Below, one piece after another: positions 8,101 to 16,934 of a DNA stretch of 64,000 nucleotides; position 1 is the first letter of the stretch; each line of letters begins with the position of its first letter. The position numbers and the translations under genes are program-made. The DNA is taken from assembly GCA_021463195.1 (NCBI GenBank), contig JAJTXZ010000014.1, positions 1 through 64,000 of the forward strand. The letters run 5' to 3'. The notes beneath the pieces are model-generated. The model was not told the DNA's origin, did no database searches, and saw only the letters and a list, made by a program, of their open reading frames with translations. Source of the stretch: Anaerolineae bacterium (GTDB lineage: Bacteria; Chloroflexota; Anaerolineae; UBA4142; SHND01).

Positions 8101-8904
8101 ATGATAACCATCAAAATCGGCGGCTCGCGCGGCATCAATATGGATTATGTGTGCGACGACGCGGCGGAATTGCACAAGGCGGGACAAAAAATCATCCTCG
8201 TTCACGGCGCGGGGAACGAAGCGAACGAACTCGGCGAAAAGGTGGGGTATCCCGCGAAACATGTCACGTCGCCGCAGGGCTTTTCGTGGCGTTACACGGA
8301 CCGCCAAACGCTCGAAATTTACACAATGGCGGCGGTGGGAAAAATCAACACGTTCCTCGTCGAAGCATTGCAAAAGCGCGGCGTGAACGCGCTCGGCTTG
8401 AGCGGCGTGAGCGGGCGCGTGATGGAAGGGACGCGCAAAGACGCGGTGCGAATCATCGAGGGCGGCAAGCAAAGAATTTTGCGCGACGATTACACGGGGC
8501 GCGTGGAAAAGGTGAACGCGGAGTTGTTGCGCGCGTTATTGGACATGAATTATTTGCCCGTCATCGCGCCACTCGCGATTTCGTATCAAGGCGACGCGAT
8601 GAATGTGGATGGCGACCGCGCGGCGGCGATAATTGCGGGCGCGGTGGGCGCGGAAAAATTGATTATTCTCACGAACGTTGTCGGGCTGATGAAAAATTTT
8701 CCCGACGAGTCGTCGCTCATCACGCACATTGACAAGAGGCAAGTGGAAGCGTCCATTGATTTCGCGGAAGGGCGTATGAAGAAAAAAGTGTTGGGCGCGA
8801 GCGAAGCATTAAAGTTGGGCGTGCCGCAAGTTGTCTTTGCAGATGGACGCGTCGAGCATCCGATTCAAAACGCGTTAGCCGCAAAAGGGACCGTTATCGA
8901 GTAA
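8101..8904 (+). CDS. lysZ: LysZ, LysW-aminoadipate kinase (ArgB family)
   Basis: 267 aa amino-acid kinase that phosphorylates the side-chain carboxylate of LysW-bound aminoadipate. Motifs of the family are MITIKIGGSRG (phosphate-binding Lys and GG), ILVHGAGNEANELGEKVG, SGVSGRVMEG, AMNVDGDRAAAIIAGAVGAE and a C-terminal GRMKKKVLGASEALK. The insertion of a kinase between lysY and lysZ is unusual. The end is 9 bases before the EamA gene, so it is likely co-transcribed. Confidence 0.95.
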   Translation: MITIKIGGSRGINMDYVCDDAAELHKAGQKIILVHGAGNEANELGEKVGYPAKHVTSPQGFSWRYTDRQTLEIYTMAAVGKINTFLVEALQKRGVNALGLSGVSGRVMEGTRKDAVRIIEGGKQRILRDDYTGRVEKVNAELLRALLDMNYLPVIAPLAISYQGDAMNVDGDRAAAIIAGAVGAEKLIILTNVVGLMKNFPDESSLITHIDKRQVEASIDFAEGRMKKKVLGASEALKLGVPQVVFADGRVEHPIQNALAAKGTVIE

Positions 8905-8912
8905 AGGAGCGT

Positions 8913-9347
8913 ATGAAATTGTCAGCGACGACGATTTTCTTTTTTCTTGCGGGGATGCTGGTCTTGGGTTTCGCGGATTTTTCCATCAAGCAAACGTCCG
9001 GAAAAATTAGCCCCGCGCTCGGCACGTTGATTTATGCCATCGTCGCGATTTTGCCGCCGCTCGTTTGGACGATTTGGACGCGCGCGCATGAACCGCTCTT
9101 GGTTACGCAGGATGGAGTAACATGGTCAGCCATTACCGGCATCGCGTTTGGCATTTTCACCGGAATCGTATTTTTGCTTTTTTCGCAAGGCGTCAATCTT
9201 TCGATTGGCACGCCGGTGGTGCGAATGGGCGGCATCGCCGTCGCGGCATTGTTCGGCATTCTCGTTTTCCGCGAAGGATGGAATTGGCAGTACATCATCG
9301 GTTTCGCGCTCGCGGCAGTTGGCATCTTTTTGATTGCGACGCGTTGA
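8913..9347 (+). CDS. Half-size EamA/DMT membrane protein
   Basis: 144 aa with four to five hydrophobic segments (FFFLAGMLVLGFADFSI, ALGTLIYAIVAILPPLVWT, SAITGIAFGIFTGIVFLLF, VVRMGGIAVAALFGILVF, WQYIIGFALAAVGIFLIA). This is one repeat of the drug/metabolite transporter fold; such proteins work as dimers. An AAGGAG ribosome site precedes the ATG, and it follows lysZ by 8 bases. Export of lysine or an intermediate is a guess from position only. Confidence 0.75.
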   Translation: MKLSATTIFFFLAGMLVLGFADFSIKQTSGKISPALGTLIYAIVAILPPLVWTIWTRAHEPLLVTQDGVTWSAITGIAFGIFTGIVFLLFSQGVNLSIGTPVVRMGGIAVAALFGILVFREGWNWQYIIGFALAAVGIFLIATR

Positions 9348-9373
9348 GTCGCGCTGCATTTTTTTAATCACAC

Positions 9374-10024
9374 ATGAGCAAACGCGCGCCGACGGTTTAT
9401 GCGTTTATGGATGAGAGTGGGGACCCGGGGCGAGACGTTCGTCGCGGAGCGTCTCTGCATTTTGTTTTGGTTCTTGTGGAGACGACCGAACCAGATACGC
9501 TGCGCGATGAATTGCAGCGTTTGCGCGTTGCACTGAGTCTCCATGAACAGTTCGAGTTTCATTATCACAGCACGCGTTCTGTCGAGCGGCGCGCGGCGTT
9601 CTTTGTTTTGCTGCGCGCCTTGAACCTCAAGATTCGTGCCGCCATAATTGACAAGAGTCATCTACCGAAAAGTTTCTCGGCGTTCGACACAGAATTATAC
9701 GCGTTTGCGTTGGGCGAGCTTGTTGTACGAGCATTGCCGAATGATTTGGCGGAAGCAGTCCTCGTTGTGGATGGAGAGCGCGGTGAAACAACGGAAAAAA
9801 CGTTGGCAGGAATTCGGAAACATTTGTCACGCTTGTATGAATCTCGCTCGCGGGTTCGCGCGTTCAAGAAATTGATTGCGCGCAATTCTGAAACGGAAGC
9901 GGGATTACAATTTGCGGATATGGTTGCAGGAGCGTTAGCTGAACGAGTCGTTCATGGGGAATCCTCTTACGACGACTATGTAGATTCAAAACTTGTGGAT
10001 TTGTGGTGGTATCCAGAGAAATAA
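9374..10024 (+). CDS. DUF3800 domain protein
   Basis: 216 aa. It opens with the family hallmark YAFMDESGDPGRD and closes with GLQFADMVAGALAERV; both blocks carry conserved acidic residues of an RNase H-like fold, so nuclease activity is plausible but not shown. DUF3800 genes often ride in accessory DNA. Here the gene sits between the EamA gene and lysJ and is followed directly by a structured-RNA candidate and a hairpin with T-rich tail. Its codon use is less CGCG-rich than the lys genes, in line with later insertion. Confidence 0.82.
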   Translation: MSKRAPTVYAFMDESGDPGRDVRRGASLHFVLVLVETTEPDTLRDELQRLRVALSLHEQFEFHYHSTRSVERRAAFFVLLRALNLKIRAAIIDKSHLPKSFSAFDTELYAFALGELVVRALPNDLAEAVLVVDGERGETTEKTLAGIRKHLSRLYESRSRVRAFKKLIARNSETEAGLQFADMVAGALAERVVHGESSYDDYVDSKLVDLWWYPEK

Positions 10025-10028
10025 AACA

Positions 10029-10093
10029 CCCCCACCTATCCTACGCTCCTGCATGTAGGAAAGCCGCCCAGAGGGCGACCGTGTCGGTGGGGG
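10029..10093 (+). ncRNA. Candidate structured RNA (three-way junction)
   Basis: CCCCCACC (10029-10036) pairs perfectly with GGTGGGGG (10086-10093). Inside are two further stems: TCCTAC/GTAGGA (10039-10044 with 10055-10060) and GCCC/GGGC (10066-10069 with 10073-10076). No named riboswitch or ribozyme was recognised. It starts four bases after the DUF3800 stop codon. Confidence 0.45.
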
Positions 10094-10098
10094 CGGGT

Positions 10099-10120
10099 AA
10101 AACGGTTTGACCGTTTTATT
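10099..10120 (+). terminator. Hairpin AAAACGG/CCGTTTT after the structured RNA
   Basis: A 7-bp stem with a 5-base loop ending in TTTTATTT. It could end the DUF3800 transcript and its 3' structured segment. Confidence 0.55.
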
Positions 10121-10196
10121 TCTGGATGCCCTTTCGAGCTTCCGTCTTAATCTATTGTATCACACCCGCGCAACTCGCGGCGCGGAATCGTACACG

Positions 10197-10268
10197 AGTA
10201 GCCAAGTAGTCAGGTGGACATGCTCACACCTGTTTCCTTGTTTCCTTGTCTACCAATCTACCTTTCAC
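10197..10268 (+). repeat. Simple-repeat gap before lysJ
   Basis: AGTAGCCAAGTAGTCAGGTG and following TTTCCTTG units resemble the tract at 11450-11545 after lysJ. It takes the place of a ribosome binding site. Confidence 0.5.
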
Positions 10269-11462
10269 ATGAACACACAACAAATTATCGAAACCGAATC
10301 GAAATACACCAGCGGCGTGTACACCAAACGCCCGGTCGCGATTGTGCGCGGGCATGGCGCGCGCTTGTGGGACAGCGACGGCAAAGAATACATTGATTGC
10401 GTCGGCGGACAGGGCAGCGCGAATATCGGACACACGCATCCAAAAGTGGTGAGCGCAATCGCGGAACAAGCCGCGCGTTTGGGAGTTGCCACCGAAGTTT
10501 TTTACAATGACCAGCGCGCTATGCTCGAAGAAAAACTTGTTCAGATTTCGCCCCCGCTTGCGAAAATCAATCGCGTCTTTCTCGCCAATTCGGGGACCGA
10601 AGCGAATGAAGGGGCGTTGAAATTCGCTCGCTATCACACGGGACGCACCGAAATTGTTTCCATGATGCGCGGGTTTCACGGACGCTCGTTCGGTTCGCTC
10701 AGCGCGACGTGGGAGCCAAAATACCGCGAGCCGTTCGCGCCGCTCGTGCCCGGTTTCAAATTTATACCCTATGACAATTTAGAAAAAGCCGCGCAGACGA
10801 TTGACGAAAATACAGCGGCGGTGATTTTGGAAATTGTGCAGGGCGAGGGGGGGGTGAGACCCGGCTCGCGCGAATTTATTCAAGGCATTGCCAAGCTCGC
10901 GCACGAACGCGGCGCGGTGGTGATTCTCGACGAAATTCAAACGGGCTTTGGGCGCACCGGCAAAATGTTCGCGGCAGAACATTACGACATCGAACCCGAT
11001 TTAATCAGCGTGGCAAAATCCATCGCGGGCGGTTTGCCGATGGGCGCGGTTCTCATTTCCGAACGCATTCGCAAACTCGAACCGCAAATTCATGGCAACA
11101 CGTTTGGCGGCAATCCCTTGATTTGCGCGTCCGCGAACGCGACGCTTGAGGTGATTCAAGAAGAAAATTTGCCGCAGCGCGCGGCGGAACTTGGTGAGTA
11201 CGCGCTCGGACGATTGAAACGCATCGAGTCGCCGCTGATACGCGAGGCGCGCGGGTTGGGTTTGATGCTCGGCGTCGAACTCAAAGTCAAAGTCACGCCG
11301 ATTCTGCAAGCGTTGCTGGAACGCGGCGTATTCGCGTTGCCCGCCGGTCCGAACGTTTTGCGAATGCTGCCGCCATTGGTGATTGAAAAAAGCGAATTGG
11401 ATGCGGCGATTGAGGCGGTGGAGCAAGTTTTGGCGGAACAGGAAAGGCAAGTAGACAAGTAG
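10269..11462 (+). CDS. lysJ: LysJ, LysW-aminoadipate semialdehyde aminotransferase (class III, ArgD-like)
   Basis: PLP enzyme that aminates LysW-bound aminoadipate semialdehyde to LysW-lysine. 397 aa from the ATG at 10269 (MNTQQIIETESKYTSGVYTK), the usual ArgD/LysJ length; the frame is open further upstream, but the extra residues do not look like this family. Motifs seen: FLANSGTEANEGALKFAR, GFHGRSFGSLSAT, VILDEIQTGFGRTGKMFA and the PLP lysine in ISVAKSIAGGLPMGAV. There is no clear ribosome site. The last codons run into a GTAGACAAG repeat tract. Confidence 0.93.
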   Translation: MNTQQIIETESKYTSGVYTKRPVAIVRGHGARLWDSDGKEYIDCVGGQGSANIGHTHPKVVSAIAEQAARLGVATEVFYNDQRAMLEEKLVQISPPLAKINRVFLANSGTEANEGALKFARYHTGRTEIVSMMRGFHGRSFGSLSATWEPKYREPFAPLVPGFKFIPYDNLEKAAQTIDENTAAVILEIVQGEGGVRPGSREFIQGIAKLAHERGAVVILDEIQTGFGRTGKMFAAEHYDIEPDLISVAKSIAGGLPMGAVLISERIRKLEPQIHGNTFGGNPLICASANATLEVIQEENLPQRAAELGEYALGRLKRIESPLIREARGLGLMLGVELKVKVTPILQALLERGVFALPAGPNVLRMLPPLVIEKSELDAAIEAVEQVLAEQERQVDK

Positions 11463-11545
11463 ATAAGGAGACAGGTAGATAGGTAGACAAGTAGACAGGT
11501 AGACAAGCAAATACCTGTTTCCCTATTTCCCTGTTTCCTCTTTTA
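11450..11545 (+). repeat. GTAGACAAG/GTAGATAGG tandem tract
   Basis: About nine imperfect copies of an 8-10-base unit (GTAGACAAG, GTAGATAAG, GTAGACAGG) followed by TTTCCCTATTTCCCTGTTTC. It fills the gap between lysJ and the homocitrate synthase gene and leaves the latter without a Shine-Dalgarno. Confidence 0.8.
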
Positions 11546-11555
11546 CCTAAAACCC

Positions 11556-12806
11556 ATGTCCCTCGAAAAATTCAACATTATCGAATCCACCTTGCGCGAA
11601 GGCGAACAATTTGTCGGCGCGAATTTTACGATAGACGACAAGGTGAGAATCGCCGACGCGTTGGATGAATTTGGCGTCGAGTATTTAGAGCTCACGTCGC
11701 CGCTCGCGTCGCCCGCCAGTCGCGACGATTGCGAGCTCATCGCGCGCCGCGGCTTGAAAGCGAAAATTCTCACGCATATCCGCTGTCATCAAGACGACGC
11801 GAAAATCGCGCTCGATACCGGCGTCGGCGGTCTCGATGTCGTCATCGGCACCTCTTCGATGCTGCGCGAATTTTCGCACGGCAAAAGCATTGACGAAATC
11901 ATTCAACTCGCGAGCGAGGTGTTGACGTGGATTCGCGCGCAAGCCCCCGAGATTGAATTGCGTTTCAGCACCGAAGATTCGTTTCGCAGCGAAGAAAAAG
12001 ATTTGATGCGCGTCTATCTCGCGGTGGACAAATTGGGCGTCGTCAATCGTTTGGGCATTGCCGATACCGTTGGCGTTGCGACGCCGCGCCGCGTGTATGA
12101 ATTGATCAGTTCGCTGCGCCGTCTCACGCATGCCGACATTGAATTTCACGGCCACAACGACACGGGCTGCGCGATTGCCAATTCGTTCAGCGCGCTCGAC
12201 GCGGGCGCGACGCACATTGATACGAGCGTGTTGGGCATCGGCGAACGCAACGGCATCACGCCGCTCGGCGGATTCGTCGCGCGCATGTACGCGCACAATA
12301 AAGCCGCGACGAAAAAGAAATACAAATTAAAAAAATTGCGCAAAGTGGACCAACTCGTCGCCGAAATGGTTGGCGTCGCCGTGCCGTTCAACAATTACAT
12401 CACGGGCGTCACCGCGTTCACGCACAAGGCGGGGATTCACTCGAAAGCGATTTTGAACAAACCCGAAACGTACGAAATTCTCGACCCGCAAGATTTCGGT
12501 CTCACGCGTTACATTTCCATCGCGCACAAACTCACCGGTTGGAACGCCATTAAAGACCGCGCCGAACAACTCGGGCTCGAACTCTCGGACGCGCAAATCA
12601 AACTCGTTACCGCTGAAGTCAAAGCGCTCGCGGACATCAAGCAAATTGATTTGGAAGATGTGGACGAATTGCTGCATCGCTGGGCGGAGGAACAGACGAC
12701 GGGCGACGGACAGCCGACGGCAGATGACGAATTGGAAATTGAAAATCGCGTGTCGCCAAAAGCAAGCGCGAGCAATGGCAAGCAGTTGGCGAAACAATCG
12801 CTATAA
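11556..12806 (+). CDS. Homocitrate synthase
   Basis: First committed step of the alpha-aminoadipate lysine route: acetyl-CoA + 2-oxoglutarate. 416 aa. The TIM barrel opens with [13 protein letters not shown], which is the homocitrate-synthase version of the DRE motif, followed by [44 protein letters not shown] (metal-binding HxH) and [13 protein letters not shown]. The last ~40 residues (from [19 protein letters not shown]) look like translated simple repeat rather than a conserved domain. A clear terminator follows, closing the lysine block. Confidence 0.92.
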   Translation: MSLEKFNIIESTLREGEQFVGANFTIDDKVRIADALDEFGVEYLELTSPLASPASRDDCELIARRGLKAKILTHIRCHQDDAKIALDTGVGGLDVVIGTSSMLREFSHGKSIDEIIQLASEVLTWIRAQAPEIELRFSTEDSFRSEEKDLMRVYLAVDKLGVVNRLGIADTVGVATPRRVYELISSLRRLTHADIEFHGHNDTGCAIANSFSALDAGATHIDTSVLGIGERNGITPLGGFVARMYAHNKAATKKKYKLKKLRKVDQLVAEMVGVAVPFNNYITGVTAFTHKAGIHSKAILNKPETYEILDPQDFGLTRYISIAHKLTGWNAIKDRAEQLGLELSDAQIKLVTAEVKALADIKQIDLEDVDELLHRWAEEQTTGDGQPTADDELEIENRVSPKASASNGKQLAKQSL

Positions 12807-12810
12807 AAGA

Positions 12811-12847
12811 CAAAAAACGACTTGCGCTGGCAAGTCGTTTTTTGTTT
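12811..12847 (+). terminator. Rho-independent terminator of the lysine block
   Basis: AAAAAACGACTTGC pairs with GCAAGTCGTTTTTT around a 4-base loop, right after the homocitrate synthase stop. The symmetric A/T ends make it usable in both directions. Confidence 0.95.
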
Positions 12848-12851
12848 CAGA

Positions 12852-12880
12852 TTGCCTCCCCTCTAACTCTATGCTACAAT
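12852..12880 (+). promoter_or_regulatory. Predicted promoter of the GH99-like gene
   Basis: TTGCCT, 17 bases, TACAAT, ending 14 bases before the ATG at 12894, so the leader would be very short. Confidence 0.6.
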
Positions 12881-12893
12881 CCCGCCCGTTCTC

Positions 12894-14258
12894 ATGGTTC
12901 GACAAAAACTATGGCGTTTGCTTGCGGTTCCATTCCTCTTTGCTCTCCTGCTCGTCACATCACCTTCCTTGCACGCCGATAATCCGCCGCGCGTATTCGC
13001 GTTTTATTACGCGTGGTTCGACGAACAAACTTGGTCGCCCAATCTCGTTTCCGATTTACCTGCGGAGCAATACGTGTCGCGCGATCCGGGCGCGATTGCG
13101 CGGCACATTGACCAAGCGCAAAGCGCGGGCATTGATTCGTTTGTCGTTTCGTGGCTTGGGCCCGGCAATCCCACCGACGAACGTTTCAAAATGATGTTGG
13201 ACATTGCGAGCGGCAAAAATTTTTCCGCGACGATTGATTTCGAAGCCAATAAATACGGTTCGCGCGACGCGCTCGTCAACGCGCTGACGTACGTGCGCGA
13301 CCAGTTGATGCCGCATGGCGCATTCGCGCGCGTGAATGGCAAGCCCATCATCTTTTTTTGGCGCGAACAAGTTCGCAGCGTGGACGAATGGGCGGAAATT
13401 CGCGCGCAAGTAGACCCCAATCACGACCAGCTTTGGATTGCCGAAGGCGTCAACGTCGCGTATCAGCGCGTCTTTGACGGCCACCATTTATATTCGATTG
13501 CATGGTCGCCCGACGTCAATTACACTCTGAACGATTGGTCGAAACGCGTGCGGCGCGCGGGCGCGGATAAATTATGGGTGGCGACGGTGATGCCCGGTTA
13601 CGACGACACGCGCACGACACGCGCGGATAAATTCGCGCGCAGTCGCGACGACGGAAATTTTTATCGCGCGACGTGGAACGCGGCGCTCTTGACGCGCCCC
13701 GATTTGGTCGTGATTACAAGTTTCAATGAATGGGTCGAAGGTTCCCAAATCGAGCCGAGTGTGACGTATGGCAATTTGTATCTCGATTTGACGCGTGAAT
13801 ACGCGGCGCAATTCAAAGCGTCGCCTCCCCCCTCCGCCGAAGAAAAAGCCGCCGCCGCCGCGCCCAACACGCCGCGCCCAACGCGCGCGCCGACACAAGC
13901 GCCAACCGCCAAACCGACGCGCGGCGCTTCGCCGACGCCAACACCTACCTCCATCGCGTTCGCCGCGTATCGCACCACCGAAATCTTGCGCGTGCGCGCT
14001 GGCCCCGCGACCACCTATGAAACTTTGGGCAAACTCCCACGCGATTTTGTGTTGGATATTTTGGGGCGCAGCGCCGACAAACAATGGCTCGCGATTGCGT
14101 ATCCCGACTTTGGTTCGCTCGGTTGGGTCAGCGCGGAATTTGTGACGCCGCGCGACGGACTGGAACAATTTCCGGTGGAACTCGCGCCCGACGTCACACC
14201 CGCGCCGAGCGCGTCTCCGCAGCCGTTTGATTCCGATGTCCTGCCGGATTGGTATTGA
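12894..14258 (+). CDS. Secreted GH99-like glycosidase with C-terminal SH3b domain
   Basis: 454 aa. A signal peptide (RLLAVPFLFALLLVTSPSLHA) is followed by a barrel with VFAFYYAWFDEQTW, HIDQAQSAGIDSFVVSWLGP, GKPIIFFWREQV, SIAWSPDVNYTL and VVITSFNEWVEGSQIEPS; this order matches the endo-mannosidase-like GH99/GH71 group, in which the FNEW-E segment carries the catalytic acids. A Pro/Thr/Ala linker (about 310-350) leads to a bacterial SH3 domain (ILRVRAGPATTYETLGKLP to GWVSAEFV). It is probably an extracytoplasmic enzyme; the substrate is not predictable. It is followed by a lipoprotein with a similar linker. Confidence 0.8.
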   Translation: MVRQKLWRLLAVPFLFALLLVTSPSLHADNPPRVFAFYYAWFDEQTWSPNLVSDLPAEQYVSRDPGAIARHIDQAQSAGIDSFVVSWLGPGNPTDERFKMMLDIASGKNFSATIDFEANKYGSRDALVNALTYVRDQLMPHGAFARVNGKPIIFFWREQVRSVDEWAEIRAQVDPNHDQLWIAEGVNVAYQRVFDGHHLYSIAWSPDVNYTLNDWSKRVRRAGADKLWVATVMPGYDDTRTTRADKFARSRDDGNFYRATWNAALLTRPDLVVITSFNEWVEGSQIEPSVTYGNLYLDLTREYAAQFKASPPPSAEEKAAAAAPNTPRPTRAPTQAPTAKPTRGASPTPTPTSIAFAAYRTTEILRVRAGPATTYETLGKLPRDFVLDILGRSADKQWLAIAYPDFGSLGWVSAEFVTPRDGLEQFPVELAPDVTPAPSASPQPFDSDVLPDWY

Positions 14259-14275
14259 CGCGCGCGTCGCGTCTG

Positions 14276-14305
14276 TTTGGCATTGTTCACCACTTGCATT
14301 AGAAT
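14276..14305 (+). promoter_or_regulatory. Predicted promoter of the lipoprotein gene
   Basis: TTGGCA, 18 bases, TAGAAT, located 34 bases upstream of the TTG start. Confidence 0.45.
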
Positions 14306-14338
14306 CGTAGCGCATTCCGACTCTCCGCACCGAGAACG

Positions 14339-15409
14339 TTGATTTTGCAATCGAAATTTTTCCGCGCATCCCGCTGGTATCTCCTCGCTTTTGGCGTCGC
14401 CGTTTTTATGCTCGCCGCGTGCGCGCCTACCGCAACCGAATCGAGACCCACGCGCGCGCCGACCCGCACCCCGCGCAGCGCCAAAGTCGCGCGCATTGCG
14501 CCGACCGAAACGCCGCGTCCAACACGCACGCCGCGTCCGACGCGCACGCGCATTCCCACCATTCCACACACCCCGACGCGTGTCAACACTCCGGTCAAAA
14601 AGAAAACGCGCGCGCCAACCCAAGTCGCCAATTCCACCGGCGCGGATACCACTGCGCCCGCGACGGCGGAGCCAACGCTTGCGCCCACTGAAAATAGCGC
14701 GGCGACAGAAACGCCAACCAACGCTCCCGAAATGAACACGACGCTGGCGCTCAATGCCGCGTGCGACACGACCGGAGGAGGAGATTACGGTATCTTGGGC
14801 GCAGGCGGTTGGGAAGGTCGCTCGCCTGAATCGCATCCCGATTTGAACTTGGCGATGCGCGGCTATCGCGTCGTCAATGAATTTCGCGGACTGGTGGACT
14901 ATGACGGGCAGACTGACGGCGATGCGCCGCAGTTATGGGGCTTGTTCGCGGATCGCCGCACACCTGAAATCGCGCACACCTATCAGGTGTATGATTGGGA
15001 CTGGGGTTCAAATTCGCGCGGCGATTTAATTGAAGATTATGCTGTCACCATGACCGGCTTTCAGGTGTCCGAAGGCGAAACAATTTTCACGCCCGATTTT
15101 GGTCATGAAATCGGCGACGGTTATGTCGCATTGGTTTTGTACGCGGACGCGCATCGCGTCACGCTCAAATACACCGGCGAAGACAATGTGATTGAAGGAT
15201 ACACGCTGCACCTCGAGGGCGTCTGCGTGTACGCCAGTTTATTGAATCTGTACAATGCGCGTCAAGCGGCCGGACGCGGTGCGCTGCCGGCGCTGCGTCC
15301 GGGCCAACCGATTGGCTATGCGCCTAGCGGCGAAGTGGCGGTGGCAATACGCGACCGCGGCGCGTTCCTCGATCCGCGCTCGCGCAAAGATTGGTGGCAG
15401 GGCCGCTAA
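14339..15409 (+). CDS. Lipoprotein with Thr/Pro linker and unknown C-terminal domain
   Basis: 356 aa from a TTG start. The N-terminus ends its hydrophobic stretch in FMLAAC, a lipobox with the lipidated Cys near residue 26. Residues ~30-130 are a low-complexity Thr/Pro/Arg linker. Residues ~135-355 form a soluble domain rich in Gly/Tyr/Asp (DWDWGSNSRGDLIEDY, FGHEIGDGYVALVLYADA) of a family I do not recognise. It ends in SRKDWWQGR. Probably it is anchored on the outer face of the cytoplasmic membrane. A strong terminator follows. Confidence 0.7.
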   Translation: MILQSKFFRASRWYLLAFGVAVFMLAACAPTATESRPTRAPTRTPRSAKVARIAPTETPRPTRTPRPTRTRIPTIPHTPTRVNTPVKKKTRAPTQVANSTGADTTAPATAEPTLAPTENSAATETPTNAPEMNTTLALNAACDTTGGGDYGILGAGGWEGRSPESHPDLNLAMRGYRVVNEFRGLVDYDGQTDGDAPQLWGLFADRRTPEIAHTYQVYDWDWGSNSRGDLIEDYAVTMTGFQVSEGETIFTPDFGHEIGDGYVALVLYADAHRVTLKYTGEDNVIEGYTLHLEGVCVYASLLNLYNARQAAGRGALPALRPGQPIGYAPSGEVAVAIRDRGAFLDPRSRKDWWQGR

Positions 15410-15442
15410 AAAAACGCGCGCGGCGCCGCGCGCGTTTTTTTT
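15408..15442. terminator. Symmetric terminator after the lipoprotein gene
   Basis: AAAAAACGCGCGCGGC pairs with GCCGCGCGCGTTTTTT with almost no loop, overlapping the stop codon region. Confidence 0.9.
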
Positions 15443-15461
15443 GCGCCGTCTGTATATCCAC

Positions 15462-15490
15462 TTGCTGAATATTCATATATTGAATATAAT
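15462..15490 (+). promoter_or_regulatory. padR promoter with overlapping palindromic operator
   Basis: TTGCTG, 17 bases, TATAAT. The spacer holds a perfect inverted repeat ATATTCA-TATAT-TGAATAT (15469-15487) that overlaps the -10 box. A PadR-type protein bound here would block its own promoter, so autorepression of padR-mod is likely. Confidence 0.72.
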
Positions 15491-15531
15491 GCGGCGCGTA
15501 TCCTTGATTCCATTCGCCGCTTTCCAATCGC

Positions 15532-16068
15532 ATGAAAACAACCATCTCTCCCGAACCCGCGCTGCTTGGTTTTCTCCAAGCCGGCCCGCTGCACGGTTAC
15601 GATTTGCACAAACAACTCACCCAACAGCTGGGTCCGGCATGGCGACTGGGCTTGAGCCAAATGTACGCGATTTTAAAAGAATACGAGACGCGCGGTTGGA
15701 TTAAAACGATTGCGGTCACGCAAAACAACCGCCCCGCGCGCAAAATGTTAAAGCTGACGCCCGCCGGGCAACACGCGTTCGACGCGTGGATGCGGCAATC
15801 GGCGCGCGGTCTGCGCGAATTTCGCGTGGACTTTTTCGCGCGGCTCTATTTCGCGCGCGCGGCGGGGCGGCGCGCGCTGCGCCAATTTCTCATGCAGCAA
15901 ATTCGCGCCACACAACGCGAACGCGCGGCGCTCCAAGCCGTCCCGGCTGCCGCGGAATTTGGCGAAATCGTGCGCAGCTTTCGTCTCACGCAATTAGATA
16001 CGATTTTAGAATGGCTCGAATCCTACCGCGCCGAACAACTCGCGGCGCCTTTGAACAAAGCGCGGTGA
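15532..16068 (+). CDS. PadR-family transcriptional regulator
   Basis: 178 aa. The N-terminal winged helix is typical of PadR: PALLGFLQAGPLHGYDLHKQ, then LGLSQMYAILKEYETRGWIK and MLKLTPAGQHAFDAWM. The rest is a helical dimerisation region. It overlaps the next gene by one base (TGATG), which couples its translation to the ModA-like lipoprotein, so it probably regulates the metal-oxyanion transporter. The ligand is unknown. Confidence 0.88.
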   Translation: MKTTISPEPALLGFLQAGPLHGYDLHKQLTQQLGPAWRLGLSQMYAILKEYETRGWIKTIAVTQNNRPARKMLKLTPAGQHAFDAWMRQSARGLREFRVDFFARLYFARAAGRRALRQFLMQQIRATQRERAALQAVPAAAEFGEIVRSFRLTQLDTILEWLESYRAEQLAAPLNKAR

Positions 16069-16874
16069 TGCCGCGCGCGTTTTTCTGGATACTGGCGTTC
16101 GCAGGCTTGTCGGCGTGCGCGGCGGCGCCATTTGCGCCGACAGTCACGCGCGCGCCAACTTTTGGCGCGCCGCTCGTCATTTACGCCGACGCGACGGCGG
16201 CGAACGCGCTGCGCGATATGGGAGCGGCGTTCCAGCAAGCGCATCCCGACGCGCAGCTGATGTGGACATTTGCGCAACCGGACGCGCTGCGCGCTAAATT
16301 GCGCGCGGGACAACCAGCGGATCTGGTGATTTCGGCGGACCCCGCTTTGCTCAACGCGGCAAAACAAGCGTACGCGGATTCCACCGCCGAGCCAATCGGA
16401 CGCGACCCCTTGGTCATCGTTTTCACCAACGCGAATCCCGCAGCGTTTGAGCGGATAGAAGACCTCAATCGCGCCGACATCCGCATCGCGATTGCACGCG
16501 CAAATACGTCGCTCGGAACCGCCACGCGCGCCTTGCTCGAAAATTTTCGCCACGATGCCACATTCGGGCCGGATTTTCCAGCGCAGTTTAATGACATGGT
16601 ACGCGTGCAAGCAGACGACGAACGCGGCATCTTGAACGCGCTGTACGACCAACGCGCCGAGATTGGAATTGTGTACGCGAGTCAAGCCAATCCAGATCGC
16701 CAGCGTTTGCAGCTGGTAAAACCGGACGATGGTTTGAATATTTTCGCGAATTATTATGCGCTTGCGTCGCCTTTCACTCGCAACGCGACGCAAGCCGCGC
16801 GTTTTATCGAGACGTTGCACTCGTCGCAAGCGCAAACTCTCTGGCGCGATTATGGCTTTGAGCCAATACCGTAA
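16068..16874 (+). CDS. ModA-like substrate-binding lipoprotein (divergent paralogue)
   Basis: 268 aa from the ATG that overlaps the padR stop. The signal ends in FAGLSAC (lipobox). The periplasmic-binding fold of the molybdate group can be followed: LVIYADATAANALRDMGAAF, ADLVISADPALLNAAKQ, DPLVIVFTNANP, IGIVYASQANPDRQ and SSQAQTLWRDYGFEPI. It is less conserved than the second ModA 60 bases downstream, for example in the N-terminal ligand segment (ADATAANA instead of AAASLTSA), so its ligand may differ. Confidence 0.82.
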   Translation: MPRAFFWILAFAGLSACAAAPFAPTVTRAPTFGAPLVIYADATAANALRDMGAAFQQAHPDAQLMWTFAQPDALRAKLRAGQPADLVISADPALLNAAKQAYADSTAEPIGRDPLVIVFTNANPAAFERIEDLNRADIRIAIARANTSLGTATRALLENFRHDATFGPDFPAQFNDMVRVQADDERGILNALYDQRAEIGIVYASQANPDRQRLQLVKPDDGLNIFANYYALASPFTRNATQAARFIETLHSSQAQTLWRDYGFEPIP

Positions 16875-16934
16875 GCATTCTACGCCGCGCAAAAAACAGC
16901 TTGACTTGCGCGAAAACCAAAAGGAGCGTGTTTT

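Noticed and set aside
10029-10093. Hammerhead ribozyme
   Set aside because: A three-way junction and a GAAA are present, but the required CTGATGA core is missing.
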